Assembly: GCA_020345785.1 (NCBI GenBank)
Contig: CP070771.1
Coordinates: 319,146-335,017 of the forward strand
Direction: 5' to 3'
Source of the DNA: Desulfobacterales bacterium
Lineage (GTDB): Bacteria > Desulfobacterota > Desulfobacteria > Desulfobacterales > JAFDCJ01
Length of the DNA: 15,872 nucleotides
The stretch's first letter is position 1; the number at the start of each line of letters is the position of its first letter. Under the pieces are notes generated by a model that was not told where the DNA came from, made no database searches, and saw only the letters and a list, made by a program, of their open reading frames with translations. This document shows positions 1 to 7,874 of the stretch, one piece after another. The position numbers and the translations under genes were made by a program.

Positions 1-18
1 TTTTTGTAAATTACACTG

Positions 19-378
19 CTACAATTCTCCGTTTTTAGGCATTGCAAACTCATCAACATCAGAGGGCATATCCTGGTTTAGCTGCATTGCATTCAAGGTG
101 CCCATTACATACTGCATCATGGCAAAATATTCCGTTTGGGCGATGTCGAGCGCAAGCAGAAACTCGGTTTTGGGGATTTCTTCCCGTTTGTCTGCTTGAA
201 GGTTTTTCGCAAGCAAAGCGTAATGCCCTTTCCTTTCAAGACAGGATCTGAGGATCCCCTGCAGAGCCACATAGCAGGGGGCGGTAATGCTCTTGCGCCG
301 CTCCATTATATACATTGTCACAGCGACAACAGCCACAAGCCAGGATATGACCTCATGAATCGAAACATTGATATTCAT
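19..378 (-). CDS. small membrane-anchored hypothetical protein (119 aa)
   Basis: I do not recognise this protein. The reading frame is open back to 417, but the best start is the ATG at 376-378, which has a GGGAGG ribosome binding site seven bases upstream; the longer start has none. Residues about 8-25 form one hydrophobic helix followed by a basic EKRRK-like stretch (MERRK), so the protein is probably anchored by its N-terminus with the rest in the cytoplasm. The remainder is predicted mainly helical, with two cysteines (about residues 35 and 46) and an acidic tail. It lies about 75 bases downstream of the ferritin-like gene on the same strand and could be co-transcribed with it, but no functional link is visible. 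Coding status is supported by the good ribosome binding site and sensible composition. Confidence 0.6.
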   Translation of the reverse strand: MNINVSIHEVISWLVAVVAVTMYIMERRKSITAPCYVALQGILRSCLERKGHYALLAKNLQADKREEIPKTEFLLALDIAQTEYFAMMQYVMGTLNAMQLNQDMPSDVDEFAMPKNGEL

Positions 379-452
379 CCGGTTTTCCTCCCTGCTGAGA
401 GTTAACGTGGACCCCATGAAATTGCGGTCAAATCTTGAGCGGGGTCGCTGAT

Positions 453-956
453 TTATTCCATGTCAAATTCTTTGAAATCAAACCAATAGCCGGTCTTGCT
501 CAGGTAATCCAATTCGAACTGTACGGCCTTTATGTGATTATTTTCAATTTCTAAAAAACGCGCAAACAGCGCCTGGCCTTCGGCAGGCAACGTATCAACT
601 ATTTTTCGGTAGAAATCGCTGGTTTCAATTTCCGCTTCAAGCGCTTTGCTCAGCATCTGCCGTCTGATACCGAGAAAATCCTTGTCCATCAGCGATTTGA
701 TCCTGGCGGATTCCCGGTCAACGGTTTCCGCGGAAGGAACGGCTGAATCAAGTCTTTCGACCTCGATCTTCCCGGTCTTTTTCAACTGCGCCAGTTTATG
801 CTCAAGGTAATCGATATGATGCTGCTCATCATTACCTAAAGTATCAAAGACGCGTCGGCCGACTTCGTCCGCTACAGACGCTTGAGCCTGCCGATAAATA
901 TCACGAATCCTGATTTCATACTCAATGGCCGTCTTGATAGCTTCTTCGATTGTCAT
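453..956 (-). CDS. ferritin-like diiron protein (rubrerythrin-type four-helix bundle)
   Basis: A 167-residue protein made of two matching helical halves. The first half carries E14, E44 and H47 (ExxH, in the run NDEQHH) and the second carries E109, E138 and H141 (ExxH, in IENNH). These six residues are the expected ligands of a ferritin/rubrerythrin diiron site, and each first-helix Glu is followed seven residues later by a Tyr (Y21, Y116). There is no C-terminal rubredoxin domain with CxxC pairs, so this is the rubredoxin-less 'ferritin family' form. The C-terminal tail TGYWFDFKEFDME is a pattern I know from Desulfobacterota relatives. Likely role: peroxide reduction or iron handling in the cytoplasm of an anaerobe; the exact activity is inferred. 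The start is the ATG at 954-956, with GAGGGGGG just upstream. Confidence 0.85.
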   Translation of the reverse strand: MTIEEAIKTAIEYEIRIRDIYRQAQASVADEVGRRVFDTLGNDEQHHIDYLEHKLAQLKKTGKIEVERLDSAVPSAETVDRESARIKSLMDKDFLGIRRQMLSKALEAEIETSDFYRKIVDTLPAEGQALFARFLEIENNHIKAVQFELDYLSKTGYWFDFKEFDME

Positions 957-1050
957 AATCCCCCCTCATCGTTAAAGAACCGGATGTAAGTGCAGAGGCC
1001 CACGCTGATGGTTCATCGATTTTGTTCTCGTTACCCATCGTCTACCTGGT

Positions 1051-1079
1051 AACATAATATTAAACGCCGTTAGAATCAA
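1051..1079 (-). promoter_or_regulatory. candidate sigma70-type promoter for the ferritin-like gene
   Basis: Read on the minus strand, TTGATT (1074-1079) is followed 17 bases later by TATGTT (1051-1056). The -35 is close to consensus and the -10 matches four of six positions. It would give a leader of roughly 90 bases before the ATG at 956. Pattern match only. Confidence 0.35.
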
Positions 1080-1360
1080 CTCGGATATCTCCCGCAACGG
1101 TGTTCACCCCTGTTCACAAAAAGATAACAGCCTGTCCACTGTACGACAAATATATGAAAAACTGTATTCATGCAACCCCCCGGATTTTGCCTAACCATAA
1201 GATAATTCTCCTAATTCCAACAGATACGATTGGATGGTATGGATTTTGCTAATCAACAGACGCAACATGAGCCCGATTCAGCGAATCACATTTTTAACTG
1301 AACCCTGAGGCGGCAAAAGCTGTTCAGGCAGCCTCCGGGTGAGCTTTGGGAGGAGAAAAT
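1080..1360. other. intergenic region between divergent ferritin-like and pal genes
   Basis: No gene is visible between the minus-strand ferritin-like gene and pal. It contains a short direct repeat (TGTTCACCCC followed by TGTTCACAAA, about 1100-1119), the sigma54-like site listed separately, and the pal ribosome binding site. I see no terminator or RNA gene here. Confidence 0.5.
1235..1250 (+). promoter_or_regulatory. candidate sigma54-type (-24/-12) promoter upstream of pal
   Basis: The 16-base run TGGTATGGATTTTGCT has the invariant GG and GC dinucleotides separated by ten bases, as in TGGCAC-N5-TTGCW, with two departures in the -24 box. It would give a leader of about 100 bases before the ATG at 1361. 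Such a match can arise by chance and I see no clear activator site. Confidence 0.3.
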
Positions 1361-1918
1361 ATGCAAAACAACTTCTGTATCAAGATGGCAGTACTTCTGG
1401 TGAGCTTAATTCTGGTGTTGTCCGTTTCATGTGCAAAAAAGACTGTGACAACGGAAGATGGATCCGGTCCGGCAGCAAGTGGAGATAACCTTGCAAAGTC
1501 CGGGGTAGATAAATTTTCCGTGGAAGAAGAAAACAGGGATTCAGCCGCATCAATCCAGGAGAGCGAGTCCGGTAGAACGAGCGGCATTGTCCTGCAGGAA
1601 GCTATCTATTTCGAATTCGACAAAGCCACGCTTACGCCGGCAGCAAGGGAGATCCTGATAGAAAACGGCCAATGGTTGAGAAAAAACCGCGATGTAGAAA
1701 TAACAATCGAAGGTCATTGTGATGAGCGGGGCACCAACGAATACAATCTTGCACTGGGTGACAGACGCGCTGAAACCGTCAAAACGTTTCTGGCCGATCT
1801 TGGTATACATGCCGCGCGGCTGTCAACCGTCAGCTATGGGGAAGAAAAACCAGTCGACCCGAGCCACACTGAACTTGCCTGGGCCAAAAACCGGCGCGCG
1901 CACTTTTTAATCCGATAG
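1361..1918 (+). CDS. pal: peptidoglycan-associated lipoprotein Pal
   Basis: A 185-residue OmpA/Pal-family lipoprotein. The N-terminus is a lipoprotein signal peptide ending in LSVSC, with C24 as the lipidated cysteine; Ser rather than Leu at -3 of the lipobox is slightly unusual. Residues 25-78 form a Ser/Glu-rich linker. The OmpA_C domain spans about 80-185 and shows the Pal hallmarks: YFEFDK (83-88), GHCDERGTNEYN (118-129) with the peptidoglycan-binding Asp, RRAETVKTFL, VSYGEEKP (157-164), and NRRAHF (177-182) with the conserved Arg. In the family it binds diaminopimelate-containing peptidoglycan from the outer membrane and works with the Tol complex in envelope constriction. No tol genes are next to it here, so it stands alone. 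The start is the ATG with GGGAGGAG six bases upstream; a longer TTG start at 1346 is less likely. Confidence 0.9.
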   Translation: MQNNFCIKMAVLLVSLILVLSVSCAKKTVTTEDGSGPAASGDNLAKSGVDKFSVEEENRDSAASIQESESGRTSGIVLQEAIYFEFDKATLTPAAREILIENGQWLRKNRDVEITIEGHCDERGTNEYNLALGDRRAETVKTFLADLGIHAARLSTVSYGEEKPVDPSHTELAWAKNRRAHFLIR

Positions 1919-2101
1919 TTCGGGACCTTGGTGTCGGCCGTTTTATGATATGGCTCTGCGCCTTATTATTTCCCGGTAACCCCTCTTTCTTTAATTCCGG
2001 CAATTGGCTCTGAAACTTGCGGTTCGATGTTTTTGACCTCGCTCCGGTTCGGAGGCTTATACCGGAATCTGACGAGATTGATATTTTTGTTTTGCTTGGA
2101 A

Positions 2102-2181
2102 TCAGCGACCACCAGCAGAGCTGGGGTTATAAAGAAGGCCCCTGGAAGGGGCCGGGATCATGCTCTGCCGGTGGTTGCTGA
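2102..2181 (+). other. long nested hairpin in pal / Cys-His protein intergenic region
   Basis: The 20-base arm at 2102-2121 (TCAGCGACC... AGAGC) is complementary to 2162-2181 with one G-U pair and one mismatch. Inside it lies a second perfect 7-bp hairpin, GGCCCCT/AGGGGCC (2137-2153). No T-tract follows, so this is not a classical rho-independent terminator. It may be a structured leader, an RNA element, or an inverted-repeat element; see findings. Confidence 0.6.
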
Positions 2182-2188
2182 CAGAAAA

Positions 2189-2218
2189 CCTGGGCGCTGA
2201 CACCAATTTCTGCCCAGG
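2189..2218 (+). other. second hairpin just upstream of the Cys/His-rich gene
   Basis: CCTGGGC (2189-2195) pairs with GCCCAGG (2212-2218) around a 16-base loop. It ends 17 bases before the AGGAGG ribosome binding site at 2235-2240, and with the preceding nested hairpin makes most of 2102-2218 able to fold. Confidence 0.5.
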
Positions 2219-2244
2219 CGGCTCGTCAAACCTCAGGAGGTGGT

Positions 2245-2943
2245 GTGAAAAACACGATGATCCGATACCATTTCAGCAAAACAGATAACTCTCGGGAAGA
2301 CTTCAAATTTGAACTGTCCGCCGCCAGTCTTGAGCTGATCAGCAATATTCCTGATCATCCGCCCATCTGGACCGAACTGGATTTTCATCAATGTTCGAAC
2401 TGTCCGCTCGATGTGGCGAGTCACCCTCACTGTCCCCTGGCTGTCAATATGGTAAATATCGTGAATCGATTTGAAGACCTGATTTCATATGACAAAATCA
2501 GGGTGGACGTCACAACAGAAGAACGGTGCATATCCCAGATCACAACAGCCCAACTGGGAATCAGTTCCATGCTGGGATTGGTAATTGCCACCTGCGGATG
2601 TCCTCATGCTGCTTTTTTCAGGCCGATGGCGCGTTTCCATCTGCCCTTAGCCAGCAAAGAAGAGACTATATTTCGCGCAACGTCCATGTACATGCTGGCG
2701 CAGTATTTTTTGAAAAAGGCCGGGCAATTCGCGGATTTCGAACTCCACGGGTTGACCAGTATCTACGATAACATGCAAATCGTTAATATCGCTATTGTCG
2801 CGCGCCTGCGAGCTGCGACCAAAACCGATTCATCAATTAATGCGATCGTCATCTTGGACAACTATGCGAAGTATTTGCCGTATGCTATCGAAAAATCTTT
2901 GCAAGATATACGATATCTTTTTTCACGCTTTCTGAGTAATTGA
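2245..2943 (+). CDS. Cys/His-rich protein of unknown function (DUF6901-like)
   Basis: A 232-residue soluble protein of unknown function. It resembles an uncharacterised family I remember from Desulfobacterota and related proteobacteria; I believe it is the one catalogued as DUF6901, but this was not checked. Visible pattern: an N-terminal WTxLDFHQCxNCPL segment with C50, C53, H60, H62 and C63, a further C95, then CGCPH with C117, C119 and H121, followed by the conserved-looking RPMARFHLPLASKEE (126-140). The Cys/His spacing could bind a metal, but no known cluster motif fits exactly. There is no signal peptide or membrane segment. The start is probably the GTG, four bases after AGGAGG; an ATG at 2257 would sit too far from that site. 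It is preceded by strongly folding sequence and converges on the GH84-like gene with a 43-base gap. Confidence 0.7.
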   Translation: MKNTMIRYHFSKTDNSREDFKFELSAASLELISNIPDHPPIWTELDFHQCSNCPLDVASHPHCPLAVNMVNIVNRFEDLISYDKIRVDVTTEERCISQITTAQLGISSMLGLVIATCGCPHAAFFRPMARFHLPLASKEETIFRATSMYMLAQYFLKKAGQFADFELHGLTSIYDNMQIVNIAIVARLRAATKTDSSINAIVILDNYAKYLPYAIEKSLQDIRYLFSRFLSN

Positions 2944-2986
2944 AGGCGGGGTCCGGTATTGCACTTGGAAGAAGACAATCCAGCTT

Positions 2987-5617
2987 CTATTCGTTATTCT
3001 TTGGTGCCTGCGATAATTGATGAAAGCGCTTTTTTTGTTCTTCCCGAAAATTTTCCAGCTCCTTTACCAACGGGTTTGATCCCGGCAATGCGGCCGATAT
3101 ATTGGCTATATGTTCATCCATTGCGGCTAAATATTTGTTGCCTCTTTTAATATACTCAGCTGTTACGCCCTGGGATTCCATGCCAAGGCATGTCTCATAG
3201 ACGTCGTAGTAGGCGTTGTTGAATAGCAACAGCTCCCTGGCAACCGCCGGGCCGTATTGTCGGCAGAGTACTTTCCACAGGGAAAGTTCCGGATTATAGG
3301 CGGCGGTGTTCCATTCATAATCAGCCACGGTGGCGTATTTAATCCTATAGACTTCACTGGAGGCAGCACCGTTGGTGTACATTTGGCGGCCGTCGTTGTA
3401 ATTTTGAAAATTATCCGGCCGGTAGGTATCAAAGGGCTCAAAGAGATTGCACAGCTTCACTTTGCCGGGGTAGTGGGCCGGATATCCCCCGTAGCGCCTG
3501 CTCTTTAAGTTTCTTGCATACAGCGTGTTGTCCCATATCATCGGCCATCGGCCGATGAACTGTTTGTAACGGTAGAGATCGGCCATATCAATCGACAATG
3601 ACCTTATGGTCGGTCCGGTCCATACAACCGCAACTTCCCGGGGAATTTGAAAAGCCAGGTCTTTGAAATATTGTTCAGCTTGGCCCTGGCTGCGGTCGAC
3701 ATGCTCATTTGAATACCAGGGCGGGCAAAACTCCATGCGGGTTCCCGGATACTCCCTATCAAGCCATTGTTTCAGCTGCGTAATTACATGAGCCTGAGCA
3801 TTTTGAAGATTGATGAAGCGTTTTTTGTCTTCCTCCGTATAGAGCGAATAATTTTGGCGGTTGCGGCCGATGTGCGGCACCGAATCATCTGCCTGAAGCA
3901 TAATCGTATCTGCGCCCGCATCCAGCGCGACTCGGTAGATATTCTTGAGCATATCCAGGCTCTGCGGGCTGTCGTGCGTGAAGGTATATCTTAATAACTT
4001 GTTGAGGTGTTCGGCTGAGGGCTGAAAACCAAGATGGGAGTAAGGATTTACCATCATTGCCAGGCTGATGACACCGTTTTCCCGGCACCAGTTGCCCGCA
4101 TCTTCGATTCCCTTGAGATACAGCGCATCGATATGGTACCAGCTTCGGCCGTTGCGGTTATAGCCCAGATAGACTTTATTTAATTTATAGAGACTCATCC
4201 TTCCCATTGCGCTGATGTCATTTTCCAGCTCCAGGGTGTTGGCCCATTTCTTAAATACATATGAGCGGCCCAAAAAATCCGGATAGTCGATGACGGTGGC
4301 ATTGTGATAGACACATTTGTTATTTTCGAAGAGTTGAACAGCCGTGGCTGCCGCGTAGTATGTTCCTAAGGGTGTTTCACCGTTTAAGAAGACCACCGGG
4401 GTGTTGCCGATTTTTTCAGCTTTGATGACATAGCCCTGTTGTTTATCCTGGATGGATTGCAAGGGTAGATCGGGTTGAATTTGTTGCAAGAGGCTGTTCC
4501 GGCCGATACTGAAGATCAGCCTGACATTGACCAAATCATTGTCGGTCAATTCCTTTTTGAGGATGCGGACCTGCAATCTTTCTGTTTTTTCAGCCGGAAC
4601 AGCGGTGCATATCACATCCTGGATTTTTTGCTGCAGTATTTTTGCCGCCGCCCGCTCGGCTGCCGCCGGGTTTTCCGGAAGCACAATCAGCGGAGGGCTC
4701 AGTCCGCTTTGCGGATCGTAAAAGACAATATCGTTTAACTTTTGAATATGTTTGGGTGTGGGGACAATGCTTTCTTCCAGCGACAGCGGTCGGTCAAAAT
4801 AGGGCTTAAAACGCTCCAGTGCCGTAAAATTCCACTTCGAGTAGCGAAAGACGATATCATCAAGCCACATGGCGCCGCTGCCCTTCAATCCCAGGAACAG
4901 ACGCACATAGCGGGTCCTGTCGGGAACATCTCCTTCAGCGTATGGATAATTATAAGTTCTTCCCCTTACCCTGCTCCAGGGGAAGTCATTAACGGTCCAA
5001 TAATTGGAAAAAGAATACCCCTTGTCCGAGCTGTCAATGTCTGTTTGACTGACCGGGTTCATGTCTGCTGGATTGACCGGTTGCTTTTCGCCGTCAAAGA
5101 AAAGAACCTTTATAACGAGGGCATCCTGCAATGGAACTCCCTGCCGGTATTTGTGGCTGATGAGGCGTTTCAATCTGACTTTGTAGGAAAAATAGTAGTT
5201 TCCCGGAATCACGGAAATATAATCGCTGATAATCCCTTCGGCATCATCCAGTTCGCCGGCTTTTTTCCTGAGAATTTTAACGGCGTGCTTGCCGGTGCTC
5301 ACTTCGTCCGCGGCATAGGCACCCGAATCCCGATCGGTCCACTCAACGTTCTGCCCGACCTTTTGCCATCCTTGGAGCGTGAAAGTGTTTGCCGGATCGT
5401 CTGTTGTCACCCGTCCCTCTTCAAATGACGGGTTGGGGACAAGATTACCCCGCTTAAATTGTCTCAGTCGATTCTCGTAAGGGATGCTCGATGGCTTCGA
5501 ACCGGACCACTCGGCAGGACCGTACTTTGTGATTTCACGGTCAATGGCGGCACAGCCGCTCAAGACGGTGGTGCCGGCCAGAAGCAAAAACAAAACTGAT
5601 CTCATCATTCGTCGCAT
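2987..5617 (-). CDS. lipoprotein with divergent GH84-like (beta-N-acetylglucosaminidase-like) catalytic barrel
   Basis: An 876-residue exported lipoprotein. Residues 1-22 form a signal peptide ending in the lipobox LSGC (C22). Residues about 58-260 look like a beta-sandwich carbohydrate-binding module (opening NLVPNPSFEEG, closing MWLDDIVFRY). Residues about 285-445 resemble the GH20b-like alpha/beta domain that precedes hexosaminidase barrels. Residues about 450-775 form the GH84-like barrel: D577-D578 at the expected catalytic Asp pair, CPPWY (631-635), WTGP (666-669), WDN (695-697) and DYEWNTAAYNPE (766-777). A helical tail completes it. GH84 enzymes remove beta-linked N-acetylglucosamine by substrate-assisted catalysis. 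Several sugar-contact positions differ from the family (see findings), so the substrate is uncertain. It starts 12 bases after the transporter stop with no strong ribosome binding site, which suggests translational coupling. Likely site: periplasm-facing or surface-exposed outer membrane. Confidence 0.75.
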   Translation of the reverse strand: MRRMMRSVLFLLLAGTTVLSGCAAIDREITKYGPAEWSGSKPSSIPYENRLRQFKRGNLVPNPSFEEGRVTTDDPANTFTLQGWQKVGQNVEWTDRDSGAYAADEVSTGKHAVKILRKKAGELDDAEGIISDYISVIPGNYYFSYKVRLKRLISHKYRQGVPLQDALVIKVLFFDGEKQPVNPADMNPVSQTDIDSSDKGYSFSNYWTVNDFPWSRVRGRTYNYPYAEGDVPDRTRYVRLFLGLKGSGAMWLDDIVFRYSKWNFTALERFKPYFDRPLSLEESIVPTPKHIQKLNDIVFYDPQSGLSPPLIVLPENPAAAERAAAKILQQKIQDVICTAVPAEKTERLQVRILKKELTDNDLVNVRLIFSIGRNSLLQQIQPDLPLQSIQDKQQGYVIKAEKIGNTPVVFLNGETPLGTYYAAATAVQLFENNKCVYHNATVIDYPDFLGRSYVFKKWANTLELENDISAMGRMSLYKLNKVYLGYNRNGRSWYHIDALYLKGIEDAGNWCRENGVISLAMMVNPYSHLGFQPSAEHLNKLLRYTFTHDSPQSLDMLKNIYRVALDAGADTIMLQADDSVPHIGRNRQNYSLYTEEDKKRFINLQNAQAHVITQLKQWLDREYPGTRMEFCPPWYSNEHVDRSQGQAEQYFKDLAFQIPREVAVVWTGPTIRSLSIDMADLYRYKQFIGRWPMIWDNTLYARNLKSRRYGGYPAHYPGKVKLCNLFEPFDTYRPDNFQNYNDGRQMYTNGAASSEVYRIKYATVADYEWNTAAYNPELSLWKVLCRQYGPAVARELLLFNNAYYDVYETCLGMESQGVTAEYIKRGNKYLAAMDEHIANISAALPGSNPLVKELENFREEQKKRFHQLSQAPKNNE

Positions 5618-5629
5618 AAAGACATTCTA

Positions 5630-7540
5630 TCACAAGATATCAGCGACATCAAAAGTCGGCGAACCTTTTGCCTGCGGTTTACTCCCGGCACCGTTCATGT
5701 CTGCGGGCAGGGCTTGCTGTCGAGGCTGCTCGACCCACGTTGCGGTAACGGATAGAGTGTCTTTTTGCTTCAGCGGCTTTTGTTGCTGCTCGAATTTCGC
5801 AAGGAAGGTTTGGGCGATATTGGAAGAATAGACAATGATTTGTTTCATAAGGTCCATCAGCTCGAGGTGAACGGCGTGGGTTTCAAGGGATTCTCGGCGC
5901 TGATGCCGGATGCGTTCCAGATGCAGGATGCGATACTGTGATTCCAGGTCCAGGTATTTGCGCTCCTTGGCCATTATTAAACGGGCTTTTGCGGGATTTC
6001 TTTCGGCCAGGGCCTTTTTCAATAAGTGAAGCTGCTTGCAGACCTTCTCATGATAGATGAGAAGTTCTTCTTTGCCTTCATGGGAAAAATCAGATTTGAG
6101 TGCATGCTTCTTCGGAATCATGGGGATCATGTTGCGATCGATGATGTCACCGATACTCTCAATATCTTTTACAATTGATATCATTTCATAAACTTCATTC
6201 GATTGTTCCTCCGACAGCTCCTGCTTGGCCACCTGCAGTAAATATTCCGTTATTTTTTTCTCGAGAAAATTGATTTTTGCTTCCCGCATTTTGATCCCCT
6301 CGAGCAAAGAAAGCTGCGGGAAAAAATCATCACGCCGAGGCTCCTCCGATAAAAAGGGAACGATAATTGCGCGCTGCATTCTTCCCAGCAGCTTGGCCAT
6401 CCTGGAAATTTCCGCACGCGAGAGATCAATTGCCACCGCCGGGGTCGAAATCTGGCTGTCGTCGAGGTGCCAGGTTGCCGGTTTGAGGTCCATGTCTGTC
6501 TTTCTGTCCGGCAGGATCCTCGTCACCAGCTTTGCAAATACCATTGTGCAGGGGAGAAAAAACAGTCCGAGACTGACATTGAAGATGGTATGGGCATTGG
6601 CTATCTGGCGGGCAGTGCCGGAACCGAAACTGTTCGCCAGGGCCCGGATCACATCTGCAAATGCGGGAATCCAGAAAAAAAACAGGGCGACCCCTGCAAC
6701 TTTGAAAATCACGTGGGCCAGGGCCACCCGTTTGGCCTCGCGCGATGTTCCGATGCTGGCGAGACCTGCGGTAATACAAGTGCCGATGTTGGCGCCAAAG
6801 ATCAAGGGAATACCGGCCTCCAGCGAAATGAGGCCTTGCTGGGCCAGTACGATCAAAATTCCCGTAAAGGCGGAGCTGCTCTGGATAAGGGCTGTGAACA
6901 CCGCTCCGATCAGCAGACCCAGGACAGGATTTTCAAGACCTTCTAAAAGGTTGATAAAATTTGAATACGTTCGCAGGGGCTTCATGGCATCGCTCATGAG
7001 CTTCATGCCGTAAAACAGAATGCCGAATCCCAGAACGACTTCGCCGATGTTTTTGAGATTTTCACTTTTTGCGAACATTCGCATACCGACCCCGACGGCA
7101 ATCATCAGCATGGCGTAATCGGTGAGTTTAAAAGCGATTAACTGGGCGGTTATCGTTGTTCCGATATCAGCCCCCAGAATCACCCCCAATGACTGGGCAA
7201 AACTGACCAGTCCCGCTTGGACAAAGCTTACCAGCATGACGGTTGTGGCGCTGCTTGACTGAATGACCATTGTAACAAATGCCCCCACCAGGAGTCCGAT
7301 TACCCGGTTTTTGGTTAGAGCGGCCAGCACCGATCGCATTTTGTTGCCGGCGGATTTTTTCATTCCCTCACTCATTTTCTCCATCCCGTAAAGAAAAAGA
7401 GCCAAACCGCCGAAAACTCCGACGATTAAAAATCCCCAGGATATTTTTTCAGGTGCCGCATCAGCCGCAAATAAAATATCAGCCGGCACAAACGCCAATA
7501 CCAGTGTGAAAAATGCCGTTTTACAAAGTCCCGTGCGCAT
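5630..7540 (-). CDS. Na+/phosphate cotransporter family protein with C-terminal PhoU-like domain
   Basis: A 636-residue inner-membrane protein of the NptA/YjbB type (Na_Pi_cotrans). After a hydrophobic N-terminal leader (1-26) come two inverted membrane repeats, each with the family signature: QSSSATT (94-100) with GADIGTT (123-129), and QSSSAFT (220-226) with GANIGTC (249-255). These form the substrate and sodium site in this family. Residues about 375-585 are a helical PhoU-like cytoplasmic domain, including IESIGDIIDRN (460-470), which in relatives is linked to regulation of phosphate flux. The last 50 residues are low-complexity Gln/Pro-rich. Characterised members import phosphate with Na+ or export it; direction here is unknown. 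It is the first gene of a two-gene unit with the GH84-like lipoprotein. The start has only a weak ribosome binding site (AGGGGC, distant), so the exact start is somewhat uncertain. Confidence 0.9.
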   Translation of the reverse strand: MRTGLCKTAFFTLVLAFVPADILFAADAAPEKISWGFLIVGVFGGLALFLYGMEKMSEGMKKSAGNKMRSVLAALTKNRVIGLLVGAFVTMVIQSSSATTVMLVSFVQAGLVSFAQSLGVILGADIGTTITAQLIAFKLTDYAMLMIAVGVGMRMFAKSENLKNIGEVVLGFGILFYGMKLMSDAMKPLRTYSNFINLLEGLENPVLGLLIGAVFTALIQSSSAFTGILIVLAQQGLISLEAGIPLIFGANIGTCITAGLASIGTSREAKRVALAHVIFKVAGVALFFFWIPAFADVIRALANSFGSGTARQIANAHTIFNVSLGLFFLPCTMVFAKLVTRILPDRKTDMDLKPATWHLDDSQISTPAVAIDLSRAEISRMAKLLGRMQRAIIVPFLSEEPRRDDFFPQLSLLEGIKMREAKINFLEKKITEYLLQVAKQELSEEQSNEVYEMISIVKDIESIGDIIDRNMIPMIPKKHALKSDFSHEGKEELLIYHEKVCKQLHLLKKALAERNPAKARLIMAKERKYLDLESQYRILHLERIRHQRRESLETHAVHLELMDLMKQIIVYSSNIAQTFLAKFEQQQKPLKQKDTLSVTATWVEQPRQQALPADMNGAGSKPQAKGSPTFDVADIL

Positions 7541-7874
7541 ATTTGCGTCTAGCCCCTATTTGTGAGTTTCACGCGATCCAAAAGAACCTCAGATTCCGAG
7601 AGTTTATTTATAATTTATCGGCCGGCGCTTAAAAAAATTAAATGGAAAATCTCCAACGGATCCAACTGGTGCTAAAGGTTATATACCGGGAATATGTGAT
7701 GGGAAATTGGAAAAAAATGATCGCGCAAATCAGGCAGCTGCCGGGCTGGTTTATTCTTTAAAACATGTTGCCCGGCCCAGGGGGCTGTTAATTGGCTTCA
7801 CTTAAAAGTTCCGTCATGTTAAAATTGATTTCATAATTTTTTGGAAAATTGGTCTAAACATAACGGAGGATCAA
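7541..7874. other. intergenic region between divergent transporter and small lipoprotein genes
   Basis: This 334-base AT-rich stretch contains no gene I can support. It must hold promoters for both flanking genes; one candidate for the lipoprotein is listed. A GC-rich palindromic patch (GGCAGCTGCC near 7732-7741) and a CCCGGCCCAGGGGGC run (about 7770-7785) are present without an obvious role. Confidence 0.5.
7797..7825 (+). promoter_or_regulatory. candidate sigma70-type promoter for the small lipoprotein
   Basis: TTCACT (7797-7802) and TAAAAT (7820-7825) are separated by 17 bases, giving a leader of about 40 bases before the ATG at 7875. The -10 matches five of six consensus positions, the -35 four of six. 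Pattern match only. Confidence 0.4.

Noticed and set aside
4742..5428. 228-codon plus-strand open frame
   Set aside because: It lies wholly inside the GH84-like lipoprotein on the opposite strand, has no ribosome binding site, and its product shows no domain pattern.
6225..7013. 262-codon plus-strand open frame
   Set aside because: Opposite-strand shadow of the Na+/phosphate cotransporter; the QSSSATT and GADIGTT motifs prove the minus-strand frame.
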